In this document: piece by piece, positions 8,476 to 18,700 of the stretch | How positions within the stretch are numbered: position 1 is the first letter of the stretch | Layout: each line of letters opens with the position of its first letter | Assembly: GCA_964195945.1 (NCBI GenBank) | Contig: CAXMRC010000037.1 | Span: 6,451-70,450 of the forward strand | Source of the DNA: JAAETI01 sp964195945 | Lineage (GTDB): Bacteria; Actinomycetota; Acidimicrobiia; Spongiisociales; UBA5794 | Length of the DNA stretch: 64,000 nucleotides | Reading direction: 5' to 3' | Notes under the pieces: model-generated | The model's input: only the letters and a program-made list of their open reading frames with translations | Databases searched by the model: none | What the model was told of the DNA's origin: nothing | Program-made: the position numbers and the translations under genes

Positions 8476-8507
8476 ATAACTCTACATCGGCACGAGGAAT
8501 GTAAGGG

Positions 8508-8936
8508 TTAGTTGTTCGTCAACCATGCGTCAAAGTCTATTCCTTCCATCCACCGCTCCGAATTCGCCACCGCAAAACGTTCCTTGACTTCGTGGAAGAG
8601 TTCCGCACAGGGGCTGTGATCCAGCCCGACCCGAGCGAGGTCGAGGGCGGGTCTCCAGGCTCTTGGTCCGAGGGCAATGTCAACCTTGGATCGCCAGTCA
8701 TCGTGGTCGGAGACCGCGCTTGCCGAGCTTGCCCAAAATATTTGCAGTTTCTGCGCGGAGCGGAGGCTGCGCCGCACCTCGCGGATCGCTTCACGGGGAA
8801 GCTCTGCCGTCGCGACGAGCGTCTCATTTGCCCAATCTGCGAATGCCTGCTCGCCCCAGCTCTCGGGGTCGGTAACGACTGATTCATAGAGGCTGTCGAT
8901 CGACCGCAGTGTGCTCAGAAAGGCCGCGCTGCTCAC
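8508..8936 (-). CDS. Hypothetical protein, 142 residues
   Basis: The start is a GTG at 8936 that overlaps the stop of the aminotransferase gene (GTGA), which implies translational coupling. The protein is soluble, rich in Trp, Ala and Glu, with no signal peptide. It contains helices such as LPREAIREVRRSLRSAQKL and a C-terminal segment around HEVKERFAVANSERW. I do not recognise a family. Its position between a PLP aminotransferase and a lipoprotein gives no clear hint of function. Confidence 0.65.
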   Translation of the reverse strand: MSSAAFLSTLRSIDSLYESVVTDPESWGEQAFADWANETLVATAELPREAIREVRRSLRSAQKLQIFWASSASAVSDHDDWRSKVDIALGPRAWRPALDLARVGLDHSPCAELFHEVKERFAVANSERWMEGIDFDAWLTNN

Positions 8937-9766
8937 CGCACCGTCTCCTCCGCAATGAGGTCCCGGAGTCCTGCGATAAGACGCCTGGTGATCGGCCCGA
9001 CCGACTTTTCTACGTCTCCGATGCGCACCACCGGTTGGATCTCTCGCAGGGTGGAAAGCGCCACAACCTCGTCTGCGCCAACCATTCGCTCGAGAGGGAA
9101 CGCGCCTTCTCTGACGGGTAGGTCGATGCGGGCGGCGACGTCGAGGACCGCCTGGCGTGTCACCGAAGCGAGAATGCCCAGGTCCAGCTCTGGTGTTTCG
9201 AATACGCCGTCGACAATCCAGGCCACGGTGTTGGTGGGACCTTCGAGAACGTTGCCACTGCGACCAACAAGCAGGGCATCGCCATAGCCTTCGCTCTTGG
9301 CATGGAAACGTGCGGCCACGTTGGGACCGTACGAAAGTGTCTTGGCGCCGGTGAGCTCGGACGCTGCACCGTCTGGATGCCAAGGAGCCTCTACCGGAAG
9401 CAAAGTGACCGTCTCATCGACATATGCCATCGGCTCGGCGAACACGATGAACCGCGAGTCCTCCCCTGTACCGCGCTCATCGGTGCCACCAGTGACAACG
9501 ACTCGAACGGTGCCGTCGCCGACCGCGGCCCGGTCGGTGACCCAGCCCTCCATGTCGACCCGAGGCGGCAGGTCGATGCCCAGCGCGGCGGCCGAGCGTT
9601 CCAGGCGGTCCAGGTGCTGGCGTTGCCGGAAGGCGACGCCTCCGTAAGACCGCAGCGACTCAAAGCAGCCAAAGCCGCGGAGCAGCGCGATGTCGAAAAC
9701 CGAGATACTGGCATCGGCAGGCTCCACCTGCTCGCCATCTATCAATACATACCCAATGACGTTCAT
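8933..9766 (-). CDS. PLP class IV aminotransferase (PabC/IlvE-like)
   Basis: A fold-type IV PLP enzyme, 277 residues from the ATG at 9766. The N-terminus has the typical VLIDGEQVEPADASISVFDIALLRGFGCFESL. The PLP lysine is in GAKTLSYG (about residue 152), followed by the signature GDALLVGRSGNVLEGPTNTVAWIVDG and GILASVTRQAVLDVA. Such proteins are branched-chain aminotransferases, D-amino acid aminotransferases or 4-amino-4-deoxychorismate lyases. The length and the FGCFESLR pattern favour a PabC-like lyase, but no pabA or pabB is adjacent. An open frame extends 64 codons further upstream but lacks family similarity. First gene of a three-gene unit. Confidence 0.85.
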   Translation of the reverse strand: MNVIGYVLIDGEQVEPADASISVFDIALLRGFGCFESLRSYGGVAFRQRQHLDRLERSAAALGIDLPPRVDMEGWVTDRAAVGDGTVRVVVTGGTDERGTGEDSRFIVFAEPMAYVDETVTLLPVEAPWHPDGAASELTGAKTLSYGPNVAARFHAKSEGYGDALLVGRSGNVLEGPTNTVAWIVDGVFETPELDLGILASVTRQAVLDVAARIDLPVREGAFPLERMVGADEVVALSTLREIQPVVRIGDVEKSVGPITRRLIAGLRDLIAEETVR

Positions 9767-9899
9767 CTGGTGGAGGGTAACCGGAGGCGGGGACAGCGGG
9801 TCCGGGAGATGGCACTTGACTGCTTGGCGGCTCGCACCTTCGCCGCGTTCCTTCGGGTAGGTTTGTCGCTGGAGTACTGATTCGGGAGGCAGCGTCGGG

Positions 9900-10298
9900 A
9901 TGAAGCGACCTCGAATGGAGTTCACAGCGGCGGTGCTCGACAGCCCGGACGCCCGCACCCTCGCTGCTTTCTACCAGCGACTATTGGGGTGGGAGATCGG
10001 GGTGGATGAGGCTGATTGGGTAGTTCTGCGCCCTGCGGATGACGGAACGCGTTTGTCGTTCCAGACTGAATCCGAATACATCCGACCTGTATGGCCAAGT
10101 GGCCCGAGTGATCAGCAGATGATGGTTCATCTGGACATCGCCACCGACGACCTGGCCGGTGCTGTGGAATGGGCGTGCGAAGCGGGCGCCACGGTTGCGG
10201 AGTGGCAGCCGCAAGACGATGTGCGGGTCATGCTTGACCCGGCCGGACATCCGTTTTGCCTATTCGAGTGGTCGGGGTTTGGGCCGGCGGAACAGTGA
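9900..10298 (+). CDS. VOC (glyoxalase/bleomycin resistance) family protein
   Basis: A 132-residue vicinal oxygen chelate protein with two beta-alpha-beta-beta-beta modules. Module one runs from FTAAVLDSPDARTLAAFYQRLLGWEI to SFQTESEY; module two from MMVHLDIATDDLAGAVEWACEAGAT to LDPAGHPFCLFEW. The DPAGHPFCL ending is typical of small actinobacterial VOC proteins often annotated as glyoxalase-like. Substrate unknown. It is a single gene; GGGAGG lies 11 bases before the start. Confidence 0.85.
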   Translation: MKRPRMEFTAAVLDSPDARTLAAFYQRLLGWEIGVDEADWVVLRPADDGTRLSFQTESEYIRPVWPSGPSDQQMMVHLDIATDDLAGAVEWACEAGATVAEWQPQDDVRVMLDPAGHPFCLFEWSGFGPAEQ

Positions 10299-10378
10299 GC
10301 CACACGAGGCGAACCCAGTCTAAAAGCATACGATCGACAGAACGCAAAGCCTGTCGTACCCCTTTGATACTTTGGTGA

Positions 10379-10570
10379 CACTTCCCCGGCAGGACGAAGA
10401 TCAACCAGATCGGGCGATCCCAACGGAGAAGTCGTCTGGGCCGCCCCGGCGGAACACCGTTTGTACCCGGTCCACGTGACCGATTGGCTGCCAATTATCT
10501 GGTTCCGATGCTCGACGATGCGTTGGTCCCCGACCACCTCAAGGACCGGGAAATCAATGACACCTCCTAG
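10379..10570 (+). pseudogene. Possible coding remnant between the VOC gene and nadE
   Basis: The 307-bp gap downstream of the VOC gene contains a 64-codon open frame ending in TAG at 10568-10570. It has a protein-like tail (RDRLAANYLVPMLDDALV, then PDHLKDREIN) but no credible start. In the frame before it, a run beginning GDPNGEVVWAAPAEHRLYPV also looks coding, so a frameshifted gene fragment is possible. No family was recognised. The rest of the gap shows nothing else. Confidence 0.25.
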
Positions 10571-10605
10571 ACGACCGCAGACAGCCGACGGGCGATCGTC
10601 GGGTT

Positions 10606-12309
10606 CTAGTCGTTGAAGCGATTCGTAATCGGGAGACGCCGATCTTTCCCGAAAGCCTTCTGGGTGATTCGGACACCCGGTGCTGCCTGGCGGCGCTTGT
10701 ACTCGTTGCGGTCCACCATCCGGGCGACCCGGGCCACCAGTTCACGATCAAAACCCTCCTCGACAATCACGTCGGGGGCTTCGTCAAGCTCGATGTACCT
10801 GCGCAGGATCGCATCAAGCACCTCGTACTCGGGCAACGAGTCCGTGTCCTTCTGATCCGGTCGCAACTCCGCAGACGGTGGCTTATCGATGATCGCCCGC
10901 GGGATCACCTCACCGTTACGGTTGCGCCACTCTGACAGCCGATACACAACCGTCTTGAACACGTCCTTGAGCACCGAATACCCACCGGCCATGTCGCCAT
11001 AGAGCGTCGCATAGCCAACGGCCATCTCCGACTTGTTCCCTGCGGCAACCACCATGCCACCAAACTTGTTTGAGACCGCCATCACGATCGCACCCCGGAT
11101 TCTGGCCTGCAGATTCTCCTCGGCTACGTCGAATTCGGTTCCTTCGAACACCGGTCCCAGCGCATCGAGGAAGCCACCGAAGATCGAGTCGATAGAAATC
11201 TCATCGATGCGACAACCAAGATTCGTTGCCAGCTCAATCGAGTGGTTCACCGAGCCATCGGAACTAAACCGTGTCGGCATCGTGATGCCACGCACCATAT
11301 CCGGGCCCAGCGCATCAACTGCGATGGCCAACGTCAGCGCCGAGTCGATACCGCCCGAGACGCTGACGACAACATCACGGAAACCGTTCTTGTGCACGTA
11401 GTCCCGGAGACCGGTGACCAGAGCGGTGTAGACCTCGGCGTCCGCGTCTAGACGGGGCCGGATCTCAGGGACAGGTAGCGCAACATCGGACTGGATGCGG
11501 CCATCCGACACCGAAATCAAACCACCGTCATGCTCGACCTCATCAACAGGCACATCAATCACGAAGTGCTCCTGCTCAAACTGAGCCGCGCGGTAGATCA
11601 ACTCGCCATCGGCGTCAAAGACCATCGAATCGCCGTCAAACACCAGCTCGTCCTGGCCACCGACCATGTTGAGATAAACAACAGGCACCTCCGACCGCTG
11701 CGCCTCGGCCGCCAGCAGCGCAGAACGCTCGGCGCCTTTGCCAACGTGATAGGGGGAGCCGTTGATGTTGAGCAGCACGGCGGCGCCCGCCTCGGCCTGC
11801 AATGCCGGCGGCCCGTCGGCAGACCAGATGTCCTCGCACACAGACACACCGACAGCAATTCCGCCGATCCCCCACAGCTTTTCCGGCACTCGACCGGCCG
11901 CAAAATAGCGGGCCTCATCAAAGACGCCATAGTTAGGCAAGAGCACCTTGTGGTAGATCCCACGGATCGCACTATCTGCCACCACCGCCGCGGCGTTGGC
12001 GAGGCCGCGTTCCACCGAATCATCTTTGTGGCGGTCACCGTCAACACGGTCAACAAACCCGACAACCACCGCAGTCTTCTCCGCAGCCTGGGCAATTTGG
12101 CGCAACGCCTCGATGTTCTGGTCGATGAAGGACTTGCGAAGCAACAGATCCTCAGGCGGATATCCAGTGATGGCAAGCTCAGGAAGAAGAAGCACATCGG
12201 CCTCAGCTTCCTCGGCGCGTTCCATCGCCTCGAGAATGATCCGTAGGTTGCCGTCGATATCACCGACGACGAGATTGACCTGGGCACCAGCGATACGCAA
12301 GAAGGACAT
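10606..12309 (-). CDS. nadE: Glutamine-dependent NAD+ synthetase
   Basis: The final step of NAD synthesis: amidation of deamido-NAD with ammonia channelled from glutamine. Residues 1-265 are the nitrilase-type glutaminase domain with its Glu-Lys-Cys triad (LLLPELAITGYPPEDL, YHKVLLPNYGVFDE, VCEDIW). The C-terminal synthetase carries the P-loop SVSGGIDSALT (about 311-321), then AAGNKSEMAVGYATLYGDMAGG and IDKPPSAELRPDQKD. It has 567 residues, the normal length for the bacterial short two-domain form. A TANNNT box six bases before the ATG indicates a leaderless transcript. Confidence 0.96.
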   Translation of the reverse strand: MSFLRIAGAQVNLVVGDIDGNLRIILEAMERAEEAEADVLLLPELAITGYPPEDLLLRKSFIDQNIEALRQIAQAAEKTAVVVGFVDRVDGDRHKDDSVERGLANAAAVVADSAIRGIYHKVLLPNYGVFDEARYFAAGRVPEKLWGIGGIAVGVSVCEDIWSADGPPALQAEAGAAVLLNINGSPYHVGKGAERSALLAAEAQRSEVPVVYLNMVGGQDELVFDGDSMVFDADGELIYRAAQFEQEHFVIDVPVDEVEHDGGLISVSDGRIQSDVALPVPEIRPRLDADAEVYTALVTGLRDYVHKNGFRDVVVSVSGGIDSALTLAIAVDALGPDMVRGITMPTRFSSDGSVNHSIELATNLGCRIDEISIDSIFGGFLDALGPVFEGTEFDVAEENLQARIRGAIVMAVSNKFGGMVVAAGNKSEMAVGYATLYGDMAGGYSVLKDVFKTVVYRLSEWRNRNGEVIPRAIIDKPPSAELRPDQKDTDSLPEYEVLDAILRRYIELDEAPDVIVEEGFDRELVARVARMVDRNEYKRRQAAPGVRITQKAFGKDRRLPITNRFND

Positions 12310-12315
12310 GACGGC

Positions 12316-12321
12316 AGGTTA
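12316..12321 (-). promoter_or_regulatory. -10 box TAACCT of a leaderless nadE promoter
   Basis: On the minus strand TAACCT is followed by six bases and the ATG at 12309, with no Shine-Dalgarno. Same layout as in front of glgB, the M20 hydrolase and the DUF62 gene. Confidence 0.55.
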
Positions 12322-12359
12322 CCGCGGCGGCGAATCCCCTCCAGCCGACCCCGACGCGA

Positions 12360-13493
12360 CTACACCCCGTTGACCGTCTCGGCGATAAGCCAGTCGACCA
12401 CCAGCTGCAACGCCTCGTGCTCACTTGCGCCGCCGGTCAATGCCGCGTGATAGATTTCGAGCTGAGTGTCGGCGCTGGTGCCACGTTCCACGATGGTCCT
12501 GGCATGGTTGACCTCATCTTCGCAACCCAGCATCTTGGCGTCCTTGCCAACCAGATCGATAATCTCATCCACCAGTTGTGGATACTCGACAAGCTCACCT
12601 CGTCCGAAATCAATCAGCGACTCCGAGATCCCATATCGTTGCGCCCGCCACACGTTCTCCTCTATCAGCATTCGGCTGTAGATACGCCACCGCTGGTTCT
12701 TCACCCGGCGTCGATGCAGCATCGACAGCAAAGACACATACAAGGCCGCTATCGAGAGAGTGTCGTCGACATTGGTGCAGATATCATTGCTGCGAAGCTC
12801 GAGAGTTGGATACCGAGCGCTGGGACGTAGATCCCACCACAGCTTGGTGGCATCCTCGATGACTCCGGCATTGACTAACACCTGGACATGGCGTTGATAC
12901 TCCGCCCATGTATCGAACTCGTCGGGCATGCCGGTGCGGGGCACGGCTCGAAACACCGATGTTCGGTAACTCTTCAGACCAGTTTCTCTGCCGTTCCAGA
13001 ATGGGGAGGACGTCGACAGCGCCAGCATGTGCGGCACAAAGTAGAGAACCTGATTCATCAGGTCTACCCGGGTGTCCTGGTCTTCGATACCCACATGCAC
13101 ATGCATACCGCAGATCAACAATCTCCGAATGACGCCGCCGAGAGCATTGGCGAGGACGTTGTAGCGAGGGGCGTCGGTGTGGGTCTGCTCATACCAGTTG
13201 GCAAAGGGATGGGTTGAGGCTGCGATCGGGGCAAGACCGAATTCGGTGCAGACATCAGCCACCGCACGGCGGAGACGCTTGAGGTCGCCGCGGGCTTCTT
13301 GGATGTTGCTGCAGACCTTGGTGCCGATCTCGATCTGTGACCGCAGGAACTCCGGGCTCACTTGACCTTCGAGTATCTCCTCGCATGCTGTCATGAGTCC
13401 ATCGGGCAGATCTTGCACGAGCTCCCGAGTCTCGATGTCAACGATCAGGTATTCCTCTTCAATACCTATCGTGAAAGCAGGTCCCTCAACCAT
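12360..13493 (-). CDS. Carboxylate-amine ligase, YbdK / glutamate-cysteine ligase type 2 family
   Basis: A 377-residue ATP-dependent ligase of the GCS2 family. It begins with the family signature FTIGIEEEYLIVD and contains the conserved ICGMHVHVGIEDQDTRVDLMNQ and DLRPSARYPTLELRSNDICT. Members either make gamma-glutamylcysteine weakly (E. coli YbdK) or act on other amine acceptors, so the true substrate is uncertain. The actinobacterial MshC or GshA alternatives do not look like this. A Shine-Dalgarno GAGAGGTGG lies six bases before the ATG and is covered by a long inverted repeat. nadE follows 50 bases downstream. Confidence 0.88.
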   Translation of the reverse strand: MVEGPAFTIGIEEEYLIVDIETRELVQDLPDGLMTACEEILEGQVSPEFLRSQIEIGTKVCSNIQEARGDLKRLRRAVADVCTEFGLAPIAASTHPFANWYEQTHTDAPRYNVLANALGGVIRRLLICGMHVHVGIEDQDTRVDLMNQVLYFVPHMLALSTSSPFWNGRETGLKSYRTSVFRAVPRTGMPDEFDTWAEYQRHVQVLVNAGVIEDATKLWWDLRPSARYPTLELRSNDICTNVDDTLSIAALYVSLLSMLHRRRVKNQRWRIYSRMLIEENVWRAQRYGISESLIDFGRGELVEYPQLVDEIIDLVGKDAKMLGCEDEVNHARTIVERGTSADTQLEIYHAALTGGASEHEALQLVVDWLIAETVNGV

Positions 13494-13503
13494 TTCTTGC
13501 CAC

Positions 13504-13536
13504 CTCTCAACGGTCCAGTGCCAAGTTAGTTGAGAG
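13504..13536 (-). promoter_or_regulatory. Inverted repeat covering the ribosome binding site of the YbdK-type gene
   Basis: CTCTCAAC (13504-13511) and GTTGAGAG (13529-13536) form an 8-bp perfect dyad with a 17-base spacer. In the minus-strand mRNA the second arm runs into the Shine-Dalgarno of the YbdK-type gene. It could be an RNA switch hiding the site or a repressor operator. Confidence 0.45.
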
Positions 13537-13618
13537 CACCGCTCGATGGAGCCAAGATTCTCAGGCAGACGGAAGATCCGTCGGTGGCACGCACCTCGCT
13601 CACACCCGCCCGCTCATC

Positions 13619-13624
13619 TAGTAT
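13619..13624 (+). promoter_or_regulatory. -10 box TAGTAT of a leaderless promoter for the M20 hydrolase
   Basis: TAGTAT is followed by CCCAAC and the ATG at 13631 (six-base gap); there is no Shine-Dalgarno. Confidence 0.6.
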
Positions 13625-13630
13625 CCCAAC

Positions 13631-14803
13631 ATGCCTGACCGAATCCCTGACCTGGCGCGCCTCGCCGCTTCAATCGCTCCGCAGATGATCGATGTGCGCC
13701 GCGACCTCCACAAGAACCCCGAAATTGGGTGGAACGAACACCGCACCACGCGCAAGGTCGCAGAGGCATTGCTCGAGTGGGACATCAAGCCTCAAATCCG
13801 CGATGGGGGAACCGGCCTCATCGCCGATATCGGCGAAGGGCAGGCCACCGTCGGTTTCCGCGCCGATCTCGATGCGCTCCCGATCGCAGAAGAAGCCGCA
13901 CCGCCATACGCATCCATAGTCCCCGGCGTGATGCATGCATGTGGCCACGACGCCCACACAGCAATCGGACTCGGCACCGCCTGGGTGCTCAAGCAGTACG
14001 GGAAGCTGCCGGGGACGGCCCGCCTGATATTTCAACCGGCTGAAGAGACCATCCCCGGTGGGGCCCAGGCAATGCGCAACGAAGGCGTCCACCGCGACCT
14101 CTCCGCAATCGCAGCTTTCCACGTCGACCCATCGCTCGAAGCTGGCAAGGTTGGCATCCGGACAGGTGGCATCACCGGAGCCTCGGATCGCTTCATTGTC
14201 AGGCTCTCCGGGCCCGGCGGCCATACCTCACGTCCGCATCAAACCGTCAACCTGCTCTATGCGGCGGGCAGAGTGATCACCGACTTGCCGCAATTAATCC
14301 GCCACACCATCGACCCGCGTGAAACTGTGCTGGTGGTGTTCGGCAGCATCCACGGCGGTTCGGCCGCCAACGTCATCCCCACTCACATCGAGTTGCAGGG
14401 AACAGTGCGCATGTTTGATCTGGACCTGTGGCGTGAGATGCCGAAGCGCTTCGAAGCCCTGGTTGCCGAAATGGTTGGGCCACTTGGTGCGACCGCTGAG
14501 ATCGAGTACATCGCCGGTTCACCACCGGTGGTGAACGACGCCGGAGTGATCAACCAGGCAGAGCTTGCCGCAAAGGCAGCGCTCGGCGCCGAAAACGTAG
14601 TGCACACCCACCAGAGCCTCGGCGCAGAAGACTTTGCGTGGTTCCTCGAAGACATCCCGGGAGCATTGATTCGTCTTGGGGCTGCGCTCCCCGATCGCAA
14701 AGTCGACCTGCACTCTGCAAGCTTCGACATAGACGAATCGGCGATCGAAACGGGAATCCTGGTCGCCAGCGCCACCATCCTGAGGCTCCTCGACCAAGCA
14801 TAG
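13631..14803 (+). CDS. M20 family amidohydrolase
   Basis: A 390-residue M20D-type metallo-amidohydrolase, the family of hippurate, N-acetyl-amino acid and IAA-amino acid hydrolases. Metal-site motifs in order: RRDLHKNPEIGWNEH (about 24-38), GFRADLDALPI, HACGHDAHTAIGLG (about 101-114), PAEETIPGGAQAM, and a late histidine region THQSLGAEDFAWF. The middle dimerisation domain starts near GPGGHTSRPH. No signal peptide; probably a cytoplasmic deacylase for amino-acid conjugates. It is monocistronic from a leaderless promoter and convergent with metF. Confidence 0.9.
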   Translation: MPDRIPDLARLAASIAPQMIDVRRDLHKNPEIGWNEHRTTRKVAEALLEWDIKPQIRDGGTGLIADIGEGQATVGFRADLDALPIAEEAAPPYASIVPGVMHACGHDAHTAIGLGTAWVLKQYGKLPGTARLIFQPAEETIPGGAQAMRNEGVHRDLSAIAAFHVDPSLEAGKVGIRTGGITGASDRFIVRLSGPGGHTSRPHQTVNLLYAAGRVITDLPQLIRHTIDPRETVLVVFGSIHGGSAANVIPTHIELQGTVRMFDLDLWREMPKRFEALVAEMVGPLGATAEIEYIAGSPPVVNDAGVINQAELAAKAALGAENVVHTHQSLGAEDFAWFLEDIPGALIRLGAALPDRKVDLHSASFDIDESAIETGILVASATILRLLDQA

Positions 14804-14927
14804 GCTCTGCCTCTGCAACAGACGCCTAGTCGCCTGTTCAACAATGCCAGTTTCAGCTCGTCGGCATCGCTGTGACCAGTCGCTTTGTCGGGGGGACGAG
14901 CCTGCACGTCATTTGTTCAACAGTCTC

Positions 14928-15713
14928 CTAACCCCGAGCCGGCCGCCACACGCCGGCAGCCTCATCGACGACTGTGTCAAACTTGAGACCCGTCAAGATT
15001 ACGCCGGCAAAACCGGCATCCTTGGCCTGGTCGGCAGCCCGAAGCGACAATTCCCATGCCCGTTCCCTGTCGATGCCGTCGACGAGTTCGGCACGAACCT
15101 CGTCGCCGACTGCCACTGTGCCGATGGACTCCATCCGCTCCACCCATTTCAAACTGAACGGCGGGATCACCATCAAAAAGACCGGCGGATCTGCGGGATC
15201 ACGCTTGAGCCGCTCCATGTTGGGAGCAACCGTGACTGGGTCCATAACAGGGCCGGTCACAAAGAACTGAGCACCGGCGTCGACCCTGCGCCGGAACTGC
15301 CAATCCCGGAAACGTGTCGTCATCCCCACTTCGAACTCAGGGAGCTGTGTCTGCAGATCGCGTAGGTGTTCGATGATCTCGTAGTGATGAGACATGTGCT
15401 CCACCTGGGGCCGGGTATCTCCAACCACAACCAGGAATGATTTCACCCCATTTCCGAGCGCACCGCGGACCTCGCTCTCGATGGCAAGGATGTTGCGATC
15501 TCTCGTTGAAGCGACGACCGTCGGCACCACATTGGGGACATCGTGAGTGATCCGGGCCGCAAAGGCATATGGAGAAACTCGAATCTTGCCGAATGTGTTG
15601 TCGGTGATGAGAACCCGCTCCCAGGCATGGTCAAGCATGAGATGGCGTGCGCTCGGAAGAACCGGAGGGTTCACCTCGGCAATGTTTACCCATCTGTCGT
15701 ATGCAGAAAGCAT
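14928..15713 (-). CDS. Methylenetetrahydrofolate reductase family protein
   Basis: A 261-residue TIM-barrel protein of the MTHFR family, which supplies 5-methyl-THF to methionine synthase. Recognisable parts are ITDNTFGKIRVSPYAFAARI near the start, VVPTVVASTRDRNILAIESE, FLVVVGDTRP (the flavin-phosphate region) and GAQFFVTGPVMDP. It is shorter than E. coli MetF (296) and divergent at the N-terminus, so it may use another electron donor or partner. Its ATG overlaps the metH stop (TGATG), so the two genes are one operon. That fits a joint one-carbon role under the SAM riboswitch. Confidence 0.8.
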   Translation of the reverse strand: MLSAYDRWVNIAEVNPPVLPSARHLMLDHAWERVLITDNTFGKIRVSPYAFAARITHDVPNVVPTVVASTRDRNILAIESEVRGALGNGVKSFLVVVGDTRPQVEHMSHHYEIIEHLRDLQTQLPEFEVGMTTRFRDWQFRRRVDAGAQFFVTGPVMDPVTVAPNMERLKRDPADPPVFLMVIPPFSLKWVERMESIGTVAVGDEVRAELVDGIDRERAWELSLRAADQAKDAGFAGVILTGLKFDTVVDEAAGVWRPARG

Positions 15714-18700
15714 CAGGACCTCTTCGCTATGAAATATTTCGCCCGCGGGTGATGGCTGATCAACGCCGAGGTCGTTTGCTCAGGATGGAACTGGTATCCG
15801 GTGCCCTCGTTCACGGTCAAACCGATGCGGGATGCCTCCAGCAACTCGGCAACTTTCTCGTTGTCCTCCAGGTCGGGGCAAGCGGGGTAGCCCCACGAGT
15901 AGCGACCACCTCGATACTGCTGACGAAACAAACCGTGCAACGAGGGTCCGTCCTCGTCGACGAAACCCCACTCGGTTCTGATCCGCTTGTGCCAATGTTC
16001 TGCAAGTGCCTCAGCCATCTCGACACCGATTCCGTGGAGGAAGAGGTATTCCTGGTAGGCGTCTTCTGCGAACAGATGTGCGGTCTCCTCGGAGACTTTC
16101 TCCCCCATCGTCACGATCTGGAAGGCGGCGTAATCGAGTTCGCCGGAATCAGCAGGACGGAAGAAATCGGCGACGCAAAGCCACGGTGGCCCGGTCTGGC
16201 GCGGGAAAGAGAAACGCATTCTCTCGTCGGTACGATGCTCATCGGTCCAGATGATCAGCTCGTCGCCGTCGGCGTTCGCAGGGAAGTACCCGTAGACGAC
16301 TTGTGGCGTGAGCAGATCCTTCCGGCGAACCGCGGCAAGTTGTTCCCGGAACACGCCGCGTACCCGCTGTTTGAACTCCTCGTCCGTCTCTCCCCCCTCG
16401 GGCCGGAACTGCCATTGGTTTCTGAACAGGGCGGTCTCGTTGACGCACGCCACGATGTCATCGATCGGGATTCCCTTGACCACTCTGGAGCCAAGGAATG
16501 GTGGGACAAAGATCGGGCTGTTGGTGACGACCTCGGGGCTGCGAGCAGGAGCGAGACCTGGTGCGGCTTCCTTTCTAGGCTGCCGTAGCGGCAAGCGGCG
16601 AGTCTCGACCCGGCCAAAACCAGCATGGACCTCCCCGTGGCGGCGCCGTTCTATCTGCTCCATTACATCGAGCCCGGCAAATGCATCCTTCCCATAAAAC
16701 AGCGGACCGGGGTAGAGGCCGCGCAAGTCTTGCTCCACGTAGGCACGAGTCAACGCGGCGCCGCCAAGGACTACCGGTACTCCGCTCAACTCACGCCGCT
16801 TGAGCTGCTCCAGGTTGTCCCGCATCACCAAGGTACTCTTGACCAACAACCCGCTCATGCCAATGGCGTCTGCCTGGTGTTCGTCGAAAGCCTCGAGTAT
16901 CTCGGAGATACCAACCTTTATCCCGAGATTGTGAACATCGAACCCGTTGTTGGTCAGGATGATGTCGACGAGATTCTTCCCTATGTCATGGACATCGCCG
17001 CGGACGGTTGCAAGAACAATCGAACCGCGGTGGGCGGCATCGCCCTTTTCCATCTGCGGCTCCAAGTAGGCGACTGCTCGCTTCATTGTCTCCGCGCTGC
17101 GGAGCACAAACGGCAGCTGCATCTCTCCGCTGGCGAATAGCTCACCGACCACCTTCATGCCGCTCAACAGCGTTTCGTTGATGATGTCGAGGGGTCGGGT
17201 ACCAGCCGCGACCGCTTCGGCGAGGTCATCATCGAGGCCTGGCATGTTGCCGTCGATGATCCGATGTCGAAGTCGCTCGGCTACGGGCCAGTCGCTGTGG
17301 TCGATCGCCGCAGCAGCGGCGACGGTGACTCCGGTGAACTCTTCGATTAAGCCCGTCAGGGGGTCGTAGTCGTGGTGGCCGCGGTCGTAGATGAGATCAA
17401 GACACAGTTTCCGGTGCTGGTCCTCGATCTTGTTGAGGGGCATGATCCGACCGGCGTGAATGATCGCCGCATCAAGACCAGCATCGACGCATTCGTGGAG
17501 GAACATCGAGTTCAAAACATGGCGGACCGCCGGCCTGAGCCCAAACGACACGTTCGAGATGCCGAGGACAGTGAACGTGCCTGGCAACTCCGTCTTGATC
17601 CGCTTGATCGCCTCGATTGTTGCCAGTCCATCTCGCCGTAGATCGGGGTCACCAGTGGTTAGGGGAAAGGTAAGCGGATCAAAGATGAGAGACGAGGGAT
17701 CTAACCCGTAGCGGTTGACCGCCAGGTTATAGAGGCGATGGGCAACTCTCATCTTCCACTCGACGTCGCGCGCCTGTCCTTCCTCGTCGATGAGCAGGCA
17801 GATGACTGCTGCGCCGTGATCACGGGCGAGTTGGAACACCTGATCGGCACGCGCCCCGACTTCTTCCCCGTCTTCGAGGTTTGCCGAATTGAGGACCGAC
17901 CGTCCTCCGATACGTTCCAAGCCGGCCCGCAACACCGCCGGCTCGGTGCTATCGAGAACCAACGGCGCGGCGACCTGCGTCGCAAACCGGCCGGCCAGCT
18001 CGTCCATATCCACGACGCCATCCCTTCCGACGTAGTCGATGCAAACATCGATGAGATGGGCAGACTCGGCGACCTGGCCCCGCGCTACCTCGAGACAGGT
18101 GTCCCAGTCTTCGGCAAGCATTGCGTCACGAAACTTCTTGGATCCGTTCGCATTGGTCCGCTCCCCGATGATGAGAAACGATGTGTCCTGGGCGAAGGGA
18201 ACGAAGCTGTAGGTGGAGGCGGCACCAGCCTGAGGCTCTGGGTTCCGGGGCGCCGGGGTGAGGTCTTTGCAGCGGTCCACCACAGCTTTGAGGTGGTCGG
18301 CCGTTGTGCCGCAGCAACCACCTACAACGCTCACACCCAACTCAGTGATAAACCGGGCATGCTGATCGGCGAGGCTCTCGGGAGACAGCCCGTAATGCAT
18401 GTCTCCATCAACCACCTCAGGAAGACCAGCGTTGGGTATAGCCGCGATCGGCACTCGTGAATGTCGTGCCAGATAGCGAAGGTGCTCGCTCATCTCCTCG
18501 GGACCGGTAGCGCAATTGAGACCGATGACGTCGACTCGAAGTGGCTCAATCGCAGCCAGCGCCGCACCAATCTCGGTCCCCGGCAACATGCGACCGGTCG
18601 TCTCGATCGTCACCTGCGCCTGAATCGGGACATTACGGCCGATCGCTTGCATCGCCTTCCGGCTTCCGGCGACCGCCGCTTTCAGGGTCAGCAGGTCGTA

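Noticed and set aside
14804..14927. Terminator between the M20 hydrolase and metF
   Set aside because: Only a weak AACAG/CTGTT stem with a long loop and no T run is present.
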